DNA of 64,000 bases from Bubalus kerabau (GCF_029407905.1 NC_073628.1:15405501-15469500); one strand, 5' to 3'. Shown: positions 21,689 through 32,057, counted from the stretch's first letter. A program made the numbers and translations. The notes: a model not told the origin generated them from the letters alone.

Positions 21689-22318
21689 TTCCAAAGAGCA
21701 AGTGTCTTTTAATTTCATGGTTCTAGTTACCATCTGCAGTGATTTTGGAGCCTCCAAAAATAAAGTCTCTCACTGTTTCCCCATCTATTTGCCATGAAGT
21801 GATGGGACCAGATGCCATGATCTTAGTTGTCTGAATGTTGAGTTTTAAGCCAACTTTTTCACTCTCCTCTTTCACTTTTCATCAAGAAGCTCTTTAGTTC
21901 TTCTTCGCTTTCTGCCATAAGGGTGGTGTCATCTGCATATCTGAGGTTATTGATATTTCCCCTGGCAATCTTGATTCCAGCTTGTTCTTCAACCAGTCCA
22001 GCATTTCTCATGATGTACTCTGCATATAAGTTAAATAAGCGGGTGACAGTATACAGCCTTGACGTACTCCTTTCCGGATTTGGAACCAGTCTGTTGTTCC
22101 ATGTCCAGTTCTAACTGTTGCTTCTTGACCAGCACACAGATTTCTCAGGAGGCAGGTCAGGTGGTCTGGTATTCCCAACTCTTCAAGAATTTTCCACAGT
22201 TTGTTGTGATCAACACAAAGGCTTTGGCACAGTCAGTAAAGCAGAAGTAGATGTTTTTCTGGAACTCTCTTGCTTTTTTGATGATCATGGATGTTGGCAG
22301 TTTGATCTCTGGTTCCTC

Positions 22319-22858
22319 ATAGGGGACTGGAATGCAAAAGTAGGAAGTCAAGAAATACCTGGAGTAACAGACAAATTTGGCCTTGGAGTACAGAATGAAG
22401 CAGTGCAAAGTCTAATATAGAGTTTTGCCAAGAAAACATACTGATCATAGCAAACATCCTCTTCCAACACACAAGAGAAGATTCTACACATGGACATAGC
22501 CAGATGGTCAATTCTGAAATGAGACTGGTTATAGTCTCTGCAGCCAGAGATTGAGAAGCTCTATACAGTCAGCAAAAACAAGACCGGTAGCTGACTGTGG
22601 CTCAGATCATGAACTCCTTATTGCCAAATTCAGACTTAAATTGAAGAAAATAGGGAAAACCACTAGACTATTCATGTATGACCTAAATCAAATCCCTTAT
22701 GATTATACAGTGGAAGTGACAAGTAGATTCAAGGGATTAGATTTGATAGACAAGGTGCTCGAAGAACTATGGATGGAGGTTCATGACATTGTACAGGAGG
22801 CAGTGATCAAGACCATCCCCAAGAAAAAGAAATGCAAAAAAGGCAAAATGGTTGTCCG
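22319..22858 (+). repeat. Inverted BovB endonuclease segment
   Basis: Sense-strand APE-type endonuclease C-terminal half: GDWNAKVG at about 22322-22345 and the SDHELL catalytic block at about 22602, then a lysine-rich linker (PKKKKCKKGK). It belongs to the same insertion as the antisense RT to its left. About 0.7 kb of linker and RT N-terminus present in the copy at 47.5-48.2 kb is missing at the junction. Confidence 0.88.
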
Positions 22859-22868
22859 AGACTTCCAA

Positions 22869-23335
22869 ACTGGTTGATTAACATCAATTTCCGGTAAAAG
22901 TTGAAACTGCAATTAGGTCAAGTACTAAATCTAGTTTTGCTATCATGGGCTTCATCAAACTAATGCCATTTGGGCATGTGGTTTTTCTCTTTAAATACTT
23001 ATATATGTAAAAGAGATGTCAACTGAGAGGAATTAGCTAAGGAACAGAGTGTATATACACAGAGGGAATCATGTACTCATTGGAGGAAAGTGTGTGGCAT
23101 TTTGAAGATTCGAAAAAAAAAAATCTGCAGCTGGCACATTCCTTGAAAGAATATAATGAGAGTTGAAGCTGAAGTTATATATTGAACAGGCTCATGTTAT
23201 GTAGCTGTGAAAGCCATGACAAAAGTTTGAGATTTTATCCTAAAAACAGTACACCAGGTGAATTTAAGGTTCTTTCTTTGCAGCAGAAGAATTCACAGAC
23301 AAGCAGGGAGGTTAAGAAAGTAAGAGCTTATTTAA
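22869..23335. other. Intergenic DNA, no gene
   Basis: AT-rich. No repeat or reading frame recognised. Confidence 0.5.
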
Positions 23336-23894
23336 GAGAAGGGAGTGGCAGAAGACGAAATGGCTAGATAGCATCACAGACTCAATGGACATGAATCTGA
23401 GCAGTTTCCAGGAGATAGTGGAAGTCAAAGACCAACAAAATGTCTGTTTAGTCAAAACTATGGTTTTTCCAGTAGTCATGTATGGATATGAGAGTTGGAC
23501 CATAAAGAAAGCTGAGCACCGAAGAACTGATGCTTTTGAACGGTGGTGTTGGAGAAGACTCTTGAGAGTCCCTTGGACTGCAAGGAGATCAAACCAGTCC
23601 ATCCTAAAAGAAATCAGTCCTGATTATTCATTGGAAGGACTGATGTTGAAACTGAAACTCCAATACTTTTGCCACCTAGTGCAAAGAACTGACTCCTTTG
23701 AAAAGACCCTGATGCTGGGAAAGATTGGAGGCAGGAGGAGAAGGGGATAACAGAGGATGAGACGGTTGGATGGCATCACTGACGCAATAGACATGAGTTT
23801 GAGTAGGCTATGGGAGTTGGTGATGGACAGGGAAGCCTGGCGTGCTGCAGTCCATGGGGTCTCAAAGAGTCAGAAGCAACTCAGCTACTAAACA
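23336..23894 (+). repeat. BovB LINE, rearranged 3' pieces
   Basis: A 3'-proximal piece comes first (to about 23430, ATAGCATCACAGACTCAATGG). An upstream piece follows in the same orientation ([21 protein letters not shown] from about 23460) and runs to the 3' end. The order shows two fragments or a duplication rather than one intact copy. Old subfamily. Confidence 0.82.
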
Positions 23895-24545
23895 ACGATG
23901 CTCTCAGAGGGCAAACAGGTGAGGAGCTGCTGCCCTGTGTTTCTTTGGCAAGTTGGTTATGAGGGGCATACAAATAAAGGGGCAGAATATTCACTGGGGA
24001 AGGAGTTTAGGCACTGTATTCCTTAGAATAAAAATTTTCATCCCAGCTCCATTTTCCTGAAGGGAGGAGGGATTTTTGTCCTTTAGCTTAAATCAGAAGT
24101 GTCATCATCACTTCAGAGCAGGATTGGTACTTATCTGCAAGGCTAATTTTATTGTAAGAACACAGTGAGCAAGGTTACAGTTGGATGCAGGAGATTCCCG
24201 CTTTTCCCCACCTTTCTTTGTCTGATTCCAAGTCACTTATCACCTCAAAAGGGTGGTTTCCTGTCAGTCTGGAGGTTCCTGTTTTTCTTTGTCTGCCCGT
24301 GGACCCCCACTGTTTACAAGCGTTGCAAGATTTCCTGCCACCTGGTCCCTGCCCCCATTCTCTGCTCATACCTAGCTATCTGCCTGCTGTAACAACAGGA
24401 AGCCATTGTTGTGTGATACTAAGCATTGTAACTCCCGCTACCATGCAGAGTGAAGAGAGGGGGCAGTATATTTGGGAAACCAGGTAGTCGGTATTACAAC
24501 AACAAGGTATTGGTTGTTGTTAGGTTAGGATGGTAGACATAGGAA
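23895..24545. other. Intergenic DNA, no gene
   Basis: Overlapping frames near 24165-24487 have no domain I recognise. No repeats identified. Confidence 0.45.
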
Positions 24546-24546
24546 T

Positions 24547-24732
24547 GGCTTCCCTGATAGCTCAGTTGGTAAAGAATCCGCCTGCAATGCAGGATACCTG
24601 GGTTCAATCTCTGGGTTGGGAAGACCCCCTAGAGAAGGGAAAGACTACCCACTCCAGTATTCTGGCCTGGAGGATTCCATGGACTGTGTAGTCCATGGGG
24701 TTGCAAAGTATTAGACATGACTGAGTGACTCA
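24547..24732 (+). repeat. Bov-tA SINE
   Basis: tRNA-like head (GGCTTCCCTGATAGCTCAG) and short BovA body. Imperfect TSD CATAGGAA/CACAGGAA. Confidence 0.9.
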
Positions 24733-24740
24733 CACAGGAA

Positions 24741-25428
24741 GGGACAAATTCAGCAGGACATGTTGATGGGTTGGAACTGAGATGCGGCAGAGCAGTGAAG
24801 CTGATGTGCTCAACTGGACAGATGATGAACTGAGAATACTAGAAGAGGTCCAAGTTTCAGGGTTGAGGAGCAAGATTAATTTTGTTAATATACTTGGAAC
24901 ACTCTAATGAGGGAGCAAGGGTGCTGTGTGCAGTAATGAGTTCTCTACTGGAATTATCTAAGTTGGACCAGAGATCTCTGAGCTATGTGTTCACTGTTTG
25001 TGCTTTGAAGTAAGTTGTGGACTAAATAACCAAGTTCCTATTTAGCCCTAATGGTCGACCACAAGCTAGTGCCATTTCTGCCAGAATTTGGTTCCCCAAA
25101 TAGTTCACGACTAAAATAAAACCCTCTTCGCCTGGAATTTGAATTCCTCAGAATCACCCACACCAGGTTAATAATTAAAGGTTCCTCATACTGTCTACCT
25201 TTGTTTGTTTCACCTGTGTGCAGGATTCTAGTTTCACAAAATCCTCCCAGCAGTATTATTTAATCTAGTGTCAAAGAAAGGTGTATATATTCCACCAACC
25301 CAAGGACTAGTCTCTACTAGCCCAAGAAGGTGGGAGGCCGCAGAAGCCACAGAAACTGACCCTGCCCAAACCCAAAACAGAGGAGAGGACTCCTACAAAG
25401 CTAACCTTTGTATTTTTTCTCACACCCT
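24741..25428. other. Intergenic DNA, no gene
   Basis: No repeat or gene recognised. Confidence 0.5.
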
Positions 25429-25438
25429 ATCCAAGCAT

Positions 25439-25628
25439 GGCTCAGCTGGTAAAGAATCCACCTGCAATGTGGGAGACCTGGGTTTGATCCCTGAGTTGGG
25501 AAGATCCCCTGGAGAAGGGAAAGGCTATCCTCTCCTGTATTCTGGCCTGGAGAATTCCATGGACTGTATAGTCCATGGGGTCGCAAAGAATTGGACACGA
25601 CTGAGTAACTTTCACTTCACTTCACTTC
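25439..25628 (+). repeat. Bov-tA SINE
   Basis: Slightly 5'-truncated head (GGCTCAGCTGGTAAAG) and BovA body with a CACTT-repeat tail. Perfect 10-base TSD ATCCAAGCAT (25429-25438 and 25629-25638). Confidence 0.94.
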
Positions 25629-25638
25629 ATCCAAGCAT

Positions 25639-26120
25639 CTAGTACTGTGCCCTTAGGGCCCCACAGCCTTCGGGTAGCCCCACAGTGTGGCCCCACAGAT
25701 TATCGACTGATCCTCCAGTCCTAGGGTGGGGGTGCAGTGAGAGGATGCTAATTTTCAAACATAAAAGCAAAAATAGAAAAGTATAAAAGGGGAGAAGAAA
25801 TAAGAGAGTAATATATATTTTGTGTTAGGGCTGTCTCCTCAGTCCCCAGGGAAGCAGTAAACACTTTCCTAGTGGTCCTTTATTGACTGTCCTATTAAAT
25901 GCCCTAGGAGAAGTCGAGGGGATTTGACAGCTTTATTCCCACCCGATTCTTCTCCAGGTGCTAAGTCGCACACCTACCCTAACACAAGGCCCACCAGGAC
26001 TTCAGGCTCCTGCCCTTCCTTCAGACTTGCTGTTGCTGCTGTTACTCTAAGGGCAAGCATTTCGCCTTCTTTTCCTTCTCCTTCAAATCTCAGCACAAAA
26101 TTTTCTGGGCCTCACTTGCA
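25639..26120. other. Intergenic DNA leading to CpG island
   Basis: No repeat or gene recognised. Confidence 0.45.
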
Positions 26121-26124
26121 TCTT

Positions 26125-26240
26125 CCTGACTTTCCTCATCTCTGAAACGGGAATAATAAACACGATGGTGGGAGTAACAGTAAAACTGACCTATTACAAT
26201 TGTTGTGAGGATTAAACATTATATATACTTGAAAATCTGC
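26125..26240 (+). repeat. MIR SINE fragment
   Basis: CCTCATCTCTGAAACGGGAATAA and TTGTTGTGAGGATTAAAC are MIR core and 3' landmarks. Confidence 0.7.
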
Positions 26241-26953
26241 TGGAAACCGCAAAAGACTATAAAGTTAGACGTTGTTTTCTGGCCTTTATTTCTAAAGTAT
26301 ATTTCAGTGATTGGAATGGGTGGGTACCAGGGTGCTGTTCTCTCAGGGAGATTAATGCCAGGCGTCGCCGAGCGTTTCAGAAGAAAGCGCCACTCTGTTT
26401 CAAAAGGGACGTCAAGCCCACCTTGCACAAAGGCTTTTGGTGGTCTTTCGGTGCAAGAGCTGGGGGCGTGGGAAAACCATGTATGCAGATGCGGGGCGCC
26501 TAGGGAGTCGCAAGCCGCACCCTCTCCGCCCCCGCTCGCCCGGGGCGCGCTTCTTCCCACAGCCCCGGGTGCCCTTCCTCCCCGCCCGCCTGGGGACGAT
26601 AAGGCATGGGGTCTCGGGAGCTCTAACCCTGGGCGCGATTCTGCAGGTGACGGAGAACTCTCGAGGCCCCGGCAGAACTGATCACTTCGGGGCGTCCCGA
26701 ACACGCCCTCGTCGGAAAGTCAGGTTAGTGGAGGTGGAACCCAAGGAGGCTCCAGGTGTGGAAGGAACAGGCCTACATGGGGAGCGGCTCTAGGTGCCCT
26801 CGTGTTGGGGGAACGAGGTGGATCTCGCCATCCATTTCAGAGCTGGACGTCCCGCCAGGCGGCCCAGGGACTTTCTAGAACAACCCCATGCGCCTAGGCC
26901 GCAGGGAGCCGGAAGCCGGCAGGGCGCGGGAGCCGGCGGGGCTCGGCGTCCTC

Positions 26954-26960
26954 ACCTGTC
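26954..26960 (-). other. Minus-strand splice-donor candidate in CpG island
   Basis: Read on the minus strand this is GACAG|GTGAGG, close to the ideal donor. It lies about 0.5 kb upstream of the presumed ZBTB44 start. A second minus-strand donor, CCAG|GTGAGA, has its GT at 28282-28281. Either could belong to a divergent or antisense non-coding transcript; no transcript is shown by sequence alone. Confidence 0.3.
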
Positions 26961-27343
26961 TGGGGCCGCCTCTCCGCAGGCCTCAGTTTCCGTGTGTGAG
27001 AAATGGGCTAACTACGAGCTCACCCCCTCACCGAGAGAAAGCGGCTGAGGTGTTCCGGCTCAGCGCCTCTACAGAAACCACTCGAGAAAACAGTCTGTTT
27101 CGGTTTTAGTTCAAAGAAGGAAAAAAAAAAAAAAAAGCAATAGCTGTGAACCTTGCCCAGAAATGCTTGTCAGGTTGAGCGAGAAGCCGGCTAAGCGAAC
27201 GAGCACAGGAAGGACGAATTGGCCAGGTGGCGGGTAAAGGTAACTCGGCACTTGTGAAGATGCACCGGCCGTATCAGCCCCGACTGCCTCAGGAGACTGA
27301 GTCGCACACGGTTGAAGTAACGGATACCGGGAGCGGCCCCCTC

Positions 27344-27355
27344 TGCGCTTGCGCA
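27344..27355. promoter_or_regulatory. NRF1-type site
   Basis: TGCGCTTGCGCA differs by one base from the palindromic NRF1 consensus TGCGCATGCGCA. It lies in the CpG island upstream of the presumed first exon, as expected for an NRF1 site in a TATA-less promoter. Confidence 0.55.
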
Positions 27356-27454
27356 GTACCCGCGTCTCCCCCGCCCCGAGCTCGCGCCCCGCCCCCGAGC
27401 TCGCTCGCGCCACGCCTACTTGCCCTCCCCTTCCCCAGCCCGGCCGCCCGCGCA

Positions 27455-27474
27455 GAGCATTGTGGGACACAAAC
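27455..27474. promoter_or_regulatory. ZNF143/SBS-like half motif
   Basis: GCATTGTGGGA matches the right half of the Staf/ZNF143 (SBS) motif family, but the TTGTAGT half is not present. It sits near the likely transcription start. This is a weak call. Confidence 0.25.
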
Positions 27475-27550
27475 AAAGTGCCCCCAAACAGGCTGGAGTG
27501 AGCCGAGCGGCAACGGCGGCGGCGCCGGCCCGCACGCGCGCGGCGGCGGC

Positions 27551-27612
27551 TCCCTCCCAACCTCCCCCTCCCTCCCCCTCACTCCCCTTCCCCTTCCCCA
27601 CCCCGCCCCGCC
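27551..27612 (-). promoter_or_regulatory. G-quadruplex-prone G-run cluster (minus strand)
   Basis: The plus strand is nearly pure pyrimidine with at least eight runs of four or five C, so the minus strand has consecutive G4-G5 runs with one- to three-base spacers. This meets the usual G-quadruplex pattern several times over. It falls within the presumed first exon on the template strand. Confidence 0.6.
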
Positions 27613-27795
27613 GGGAAAACGCGAGCCGTCGCCGCGCTCCCCAAACCGCCGCCTGCCCTCGGCCAACCGCCCCCAACGGCCGCCCGCGCGTGGCTCGCCG
27701 GGCCCCCTCGCTCCTCCCCTCAGGCCTCCGGAGCGCTCCCCTCCCTCCGCCTCGCTCTCTCGCACCTCGCAGGCTTGCCGCCGTTGGGGGCTGCC

Positions 27796-27846
27796 ATGCC
27801 CCTGCCGCAGGCTGTCCACGGGCCTAGGCGCGGCGGCCCGAGATAG
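27796..27846 (+). CDS. Upstream ORF in presumed ZBTB44 5' UTR (16 codons)
   Basis: This is the only ATG between about 27.42 kb and the exon 1 donor. It has G at -3 and opens a 16-residue Pro/Arg/Gly-rich frame ending in TAG within the same exon. If exon 1 is as drawn, ribosomes would meet it before the ZBTB44 start. It could lower translation; a coding role for the peptide itself is not suggested. Confidence 0.4.
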   Translation: MPLPQAVHGPRRGGPR

Positions 27847-28290
27847 GGTCCCCTCCGCCTCCCGGGGGAGGAGAGAGGCAGCGGGCCGCGCGCTCCGCCC
27901 CCTCCCCCCGGGCCGCCGCCACCTCGCCGCCTCAGCCTGGCGGGGAGGAGGAGGAGGAGCAGCAGGCCTCCGGCCTCCGGCACCGCCGCCCGCAGGTAAC
28001 CGGGAAGGGAGGGCAAGGCCGGTCCTTCCTCGCCGCCCGCGCCCTCGGGCGGCCCCCCCATCTGGGTGCTGGGCGGAAGGGAACGCCGGGTCTCATCACC
28101 CCCACCCGCCCCGGGAGACACCCCGCAGGTTCCCCTCAAAGGCGTCTAAGCCTTCAGGGAGGAGATTGGCCCTGCGCCCCGCCGTCTGGGAGATTTTGCC
28201 CCGATCTCCCAGGGCGCCCCTCGACCGCGCGCGCGTGTGCTCAGCACCCTGACCCCAAGGAGGCGGGGTGCTAGCGTCTCACCTGGTCGA

Positions 28291-28950
28291 GCCGAGACAC
28301 ACAGCTCCCCCCCTCTCCCCCGCTTCTTTTTCTTTCGTATTGGAAAGAAAGGGGTGGCATTTATTTAAAAAACGAAAACCTTTTTTTTCCCTACCTGGGG
28401 CACAGTCTGCGTCTAGTCGTTTTCTGCTGGCCTAACCAGAAAAGGGTTACCTGCGAGTGAAATGATGAGTACGTTAGAAGGAAACGGCATGCTTGTTAGT
28501 GGTTTGGAGCTTAACCAGAATTTAGAATAAAGCCTAATAATGGTGTGCCTTATTGGAACTTAATTATAGAAATGAAGGCCAAAGCTTACATTTTTTTCGG
28601 CATGTAAGTGAATTATAGATTTTGGTCAAGAAGACATTCTAACTTCCACTTATTTTCTTACTGTTTTATTCGGATAGAGGCTAATACCAAAAGCAGACTT
28701 CACAATTTGAGAGCTACTAATAGTTTGGATAGGTAGATTTTTTTTTTTTGTCTAGAGGGTTTCAGTTGGAATTACTGCATTTAAAAAAATACTGTGTATA
28801 TCTTCATTTATACAGTCAGTTGCTCCCATTACTTCCCTTTGACTGCCAATGGATATTTAATTTTACCTGATGTAGTTTCCTAATCATAGAATGTGGCAAT
28901 AATGAAGGGAATGTTTTGTTATAGTCTTACATTTTACAGTGTTTGCATTA
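28291..28950. other. Intron 1, downstream shore of CpG island
   Basis: Unique AT-rich DNA with no repeat recognised. The composition drops sharply to AT-rich after about 28.35 kb. Confidence 0.5.
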
Positions 28951-28959
28951 ATTAATTAT

Positions 28960-29150
28960 GAGAACCTTTTCCATATCTGATCTGATTTGCAGAACAACCT
29001 AATGACTTAGATGGTATTACTTGAGTTTTACAGGTGAGACAAACTTAAGTAATGTTAAGTAACTTGCTTTAGGCCACACAACTAGTGATAAAGGTGAGAT
29101 TTATACCCAGATATGTTTCCAGTGTAGGTGTGTTTTCTACTGTACCTTCA
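28960..29150 (+). repeat. MIR SINE
   Basis: TTACTTGAGTTTTACAGGTGAG, GTTAAGTAACTTGCTTTAGGCC and CACACAACTAGTGATAAAGG give a clear MIR. Confidence 0.85.
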
Positions 29151-29179
29151 GTACAGGTACACCTTTTTTTTTTTTTTTA

Positions 29180-30480
29180 ACACTTATTTATGAAAAATAA
29201 TCAGTCTCTTTGAAATTGAGGAAAAATTTCAATGAATATCCCAGTACCTAAGTTCTGTGATTGACATTTCTGCCATGTTGTTCCCCCCCTTTCTGTGTGT
29301 AATCAGTTGAAAGTAAATTGCAAACACCATGACACTCCATTATTTCCTCCTGCGGTTATACTGACCCCAGTATCATTATCAACACTATTCTAAATTAGCA
29401 ATCCATATGCAAATATCTGGGGTCTCTTTGGGAAATCAACCCCCCCACCCCCCAGCTGTATTCAGTTAAGATTCACACATTGTATTTGTTAATTATGCCT
29501 TGGATCCTTTTTTTAGAAGACCAGTACCCATCTCTTTTCATTCTGCCAGTGAACCAAACCACTTGCTTTATAAGAATGCTCCCACTTTTGGGACTTGTCC
29601 GTTTCCTAATGGTGTCATTTAATGTAATCCTCTGTCCTCCTAATTTTCCTGTTACTGGAAGTTAGGTCTAAAGAAAAGCTAGATTAGTTTAAGGAAACTT
29701 TTATTTGGCAAGAATATTTCATAGATGATGCTATGTACCTATGTACTTTTATGTTACATCATGCTACAGTATTTAGGATACTAAATGTGACCACTTGCTC
29801 AAAGTGGTAACTACCAGATTTACTGTAACGGTTTGGTTTGCCTGTTTGTGATTTGTATATGATCTTGGGGTAATATCTTGACCCCAAGCAAACAACCTGT
29901 TTCTGGGTACCTTTTGCTCTGTGATAGCACCCATTGATGACTGTTGCTTCAATCAGTTATTTTATTGGAGATTTTCTGTCAAGATTTCTTTCATTAACTA
30001 GGAGTGAACTGAACTTTCTCCTAAAAATGTTAATGTCCTCCCTTTAGTTATCAATATTCAGGGTAAAGAGTTGGGAAGTTAGTCACCCCCACTGCGTGCA
30101 TTGCATAATGGTGGCAAATCAGATTATTTTTCTTCTTTTTTGTGGGAATACTATGGACTGATGAGTTTTGATTTTTTTTTTTTTTAAATATAACCATTAC
30201 AGTCGTTTTTCTTTTTGATGATCAAACTGTCCCAAATTTGGACAGTAAAACCCTTTCATGTTGGTTCCTGTGTCTTTTTAATGCTCTTGCTCACCATTAG
30301 TCTTGGAACACTCTCTGGTGCAGAATATCCCAGGCTCGCCTTGTTACTTTCCTTGTCCCAGATCTGGAATGGGCTTTTCATCCAAGAAGTCTTTACTCTT
30401 TTTAGTGAGAAATGTTGTATAGAAACCAGGATCTGACTGTTTGGCATATTCATGCTGCTGGAGTGTCACTGGGTCTAGGC
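29180..30480. repeat. Old LINE-like repeat, about 1.3 kb
   Basis: Collinear with an old mammalian repeat: AAATTGCAAACACCATGACAC, GTTAAGATTCACACATTGTATTTG, TTTGGCAAGAATATTTCATAGATG, CTGTCCCAAATTTGGACAGT and AGAAACCAGGATCTG occur in order. Probably L1M class; subfamily and orientation not settled. Confidence 0.5.
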
Positions 30481-30889
30481 CCTTTGAGAAGGGAGAACAA
30501 AAAATGGTGTTTTGCTTGTTTGTTTAAGCAAATTCATAGGGATATATCCAATTCAAATTTAACATAGCAGGTTTTTCTTTTCTTTGTCTTTTGTCTTAAA
30601 CTAAAATCTTAGTTCCTAATAAAATGAACATTCTTGCCCTATCCTACTATATATACTTAAAATCATTTCAATATTTTACCAATATCACTACTAGCAGTAA
30701 ACTTCTGCGTAAAGTTTTAAGATTTCTTTGCATTTATTCTTGTCGTTAGAATATATTGCATGAAGGCTGTGTAATCAGAGTACTTACTGTGTTCAGAAGT
30801 CACTTGAAGTACTTTCTCTGGTTATGCTGCCAATTTGATATGGTTCACTGGTTCCATTTTTTATTTTATGGTTTTCTTTTTTTTTTCCC

Positions 30890-31370
30890 AAAAGAAATAA
30901 CTTTTTATTGCAGTATAGTTGATTTGAAACTTGTTAGTTTCAGGTATACAGCAAAGTGATTCACATATATATATTCTTTTCAAATTCTTTTCCTTTATAG
31001 GTTATTACAAGATATTGAATATAGTTTCCTGTACCATACAGTGGGTCCTTGTTGTTTATTTTATATCTAGTAGTGTGTATCTGTTAATCCTAAACCCCTA
31101 ATTTCCTCCCCGCTTTGGTAGCCATAAGTTTTGTTTGTTTTTTGTGAGTCTGTTTCTGTTTTGTAAATAAGTTCATTTATATCACTTTTTTAAGATTCCA
31201 CATGTAAGTGATGTATGATATTTGTCTTTCTCTGTCTTACTTCCCGTAGTATGATAATCTCTAGGTTCGTGACATTATTTTAGTTTTTTAAGGAACCTCC
31301 ATACTGTTCTCCATAGTGCCTGCACTAGTTTACCTTCCTGGCAACAGTATAGAAGGATTCCCTTTTTAAA
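30890..31370 (-). repeat. L1 LINE 3' region, antisense
   Basis: Antisense 3' UTR: TTATTGCAGTATAGTTGATTTG, TTTCAGGTATACAGCAAAGTG and ATAGTTTCCTGTACCATACAG. Eutherian L1MA-like or early artiodactyl. Confidence 0.75.
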
Positions 31371-31397
31371 TTTTATTTTTGAGTATATAAATTATAT

Positions 31398-31721
31398 GTG
31401 CTTAGTCGCTCAGTCATGTCTGACTCTTTGTGACCCCATGGATTATAGCCCGCCAGGGAGGCTTGTCCATGGGGATTTTCTAGGCAAGAATACTGGTGTG
31501 GGTTGCCATGCCCTCCTCCAGGGGATCTTCCCAACCCAGGGGTTGAACCCAGGTCCCTCAATGCAGGCAGATTCTTTACCATCTGAGCCACTAGGGAAGC
31601 CCAAGAATACTGGAGTGGGTAGCCTATCCCTTCTCCAGAGGATCTTCCCGACCCAGTTATTAAACAGGGGTCTCCTGCATTGCAGGCAGATTCTTTGCCA
31701 GCTGAGCTACCAGGGAAGGCC
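31398..31721 (-). repeat. Bov-tA SINE with two tandem heads
   Basis: Antisense BovA body with two tRNA-like heads whose ends (31602, 31721) are 119 bases apart, joined at the same ATTCTTGGGCTTCCC junction as the element at 9.7-10.2 kb. TSD of 13 bases with one change (31385-31397 and 31722-31734). Confidence 0.93.
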
Positions 31722-31734
31722 ATATAAACTATAT

Positions 31735-32057
31735 ACAAAGTTCAGAAGTCAAATATTTTAAAAGTATTTTTAAAGAGGCCTTACCCAAGTTAGTTTTAAA
31801 ATGAAGTGTTATTTAACTCTGTCATACCTTTTAATATCTAATAGATTCATATATCTTTACTGTAGGAGGATTAACAGTGGACAGAGTGTGTTACTTAACG
31901 TGAAGTGATATTGGAGTACATTTATATTTTGCAGTTACATTCCAATTTCTCTGGCAAAGAGAAAGCAATAGACTAATCTTTAGAGGTGAGCAGATAAGTA
32001 GATTTCAGGCTTATTTTTGCAAGCTTTACTTTGAAAAATCACTTTATTGATGGGTCA
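31735..32057. other. Intron 1, nothing recognised
   Basis: AT-rich unique DNA. Confidence 0.5.

Larger units (their letters stand above)
21023..22858 (-). repeat. BovB LINE insertion with 5' inversion
   Basis: One insertion bounded by a perfect 10-base TSD, AGACTTCCAA (21013-21022 and 22859-22868). From the left it is antisense BovB from the 3' tail through the RT core to the RT N-terminus (GTTCCTC near 22318). It then switches to sense orientation with the endonuclease region. A BovA SINE interrupts it at 21552-21688. Frames are broken throughout. Confidence 0.9.
27455..27995 (+). other. ZBTB44: Probable ZBTB44 non-coding exon 1
   Basis: The 3' edge is a consensus donor, CGCAG followed by gtaacc at 27996, inside the CpG island. 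The 5' edge is a guess, as no TATA box or initiator fixes the start. The exon would be 5' UTR only, since exon 2 contains the authentic start codon. It carries one ATG, at 27796, opening a 16-codon upstream ORF. An alternative plus-strand donor (AGTCAG|gttagt, about 26723) could serve a more upstream first exon. Confidence 0.5.
26340..28290. promoter_or_regulatory. CpG island and promoter of ZBTB44
   Basis: Base composition changes sharply from AT-rich repeats to GC-rich, CpG-dense DNA free of SINEs and LINEs. It has two denser parts (about 26.35-26.98 kb and 27.2-28.27 kb). No TATA box is evident. Sequence seen includes an NRF1-like palindrome, GC boxes and long C-rich tracts. It lies on the 5' side of the ZBTB44 coding exon in the right orientation, so I infer it is the ZBTB44 promoter and first exon. 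Such islands are often bidirectional, and a good minus-strand splice donor lies inside it. Confidence 0.85.

Noticed and set aside
26205..26793. Overlapping frames of 118-161 codons on both strands at the island edge
   Set aside because: Same GC effect; low complexity and no recognisable domain.
26820..26880. CTCF site in CCGCCAGGCGGCCCAGGG
   Set aside because: Only a partial match to the CTCF core by eye; not strong enough to call.
27227..28252. 341-codon Pro/Arg-rich open frame in the CpG island
   Set aside because: High GC removes stop codons in every frame; several frames on both strands are open at once. No domain, and it crosses the inferred exon 1 donor.
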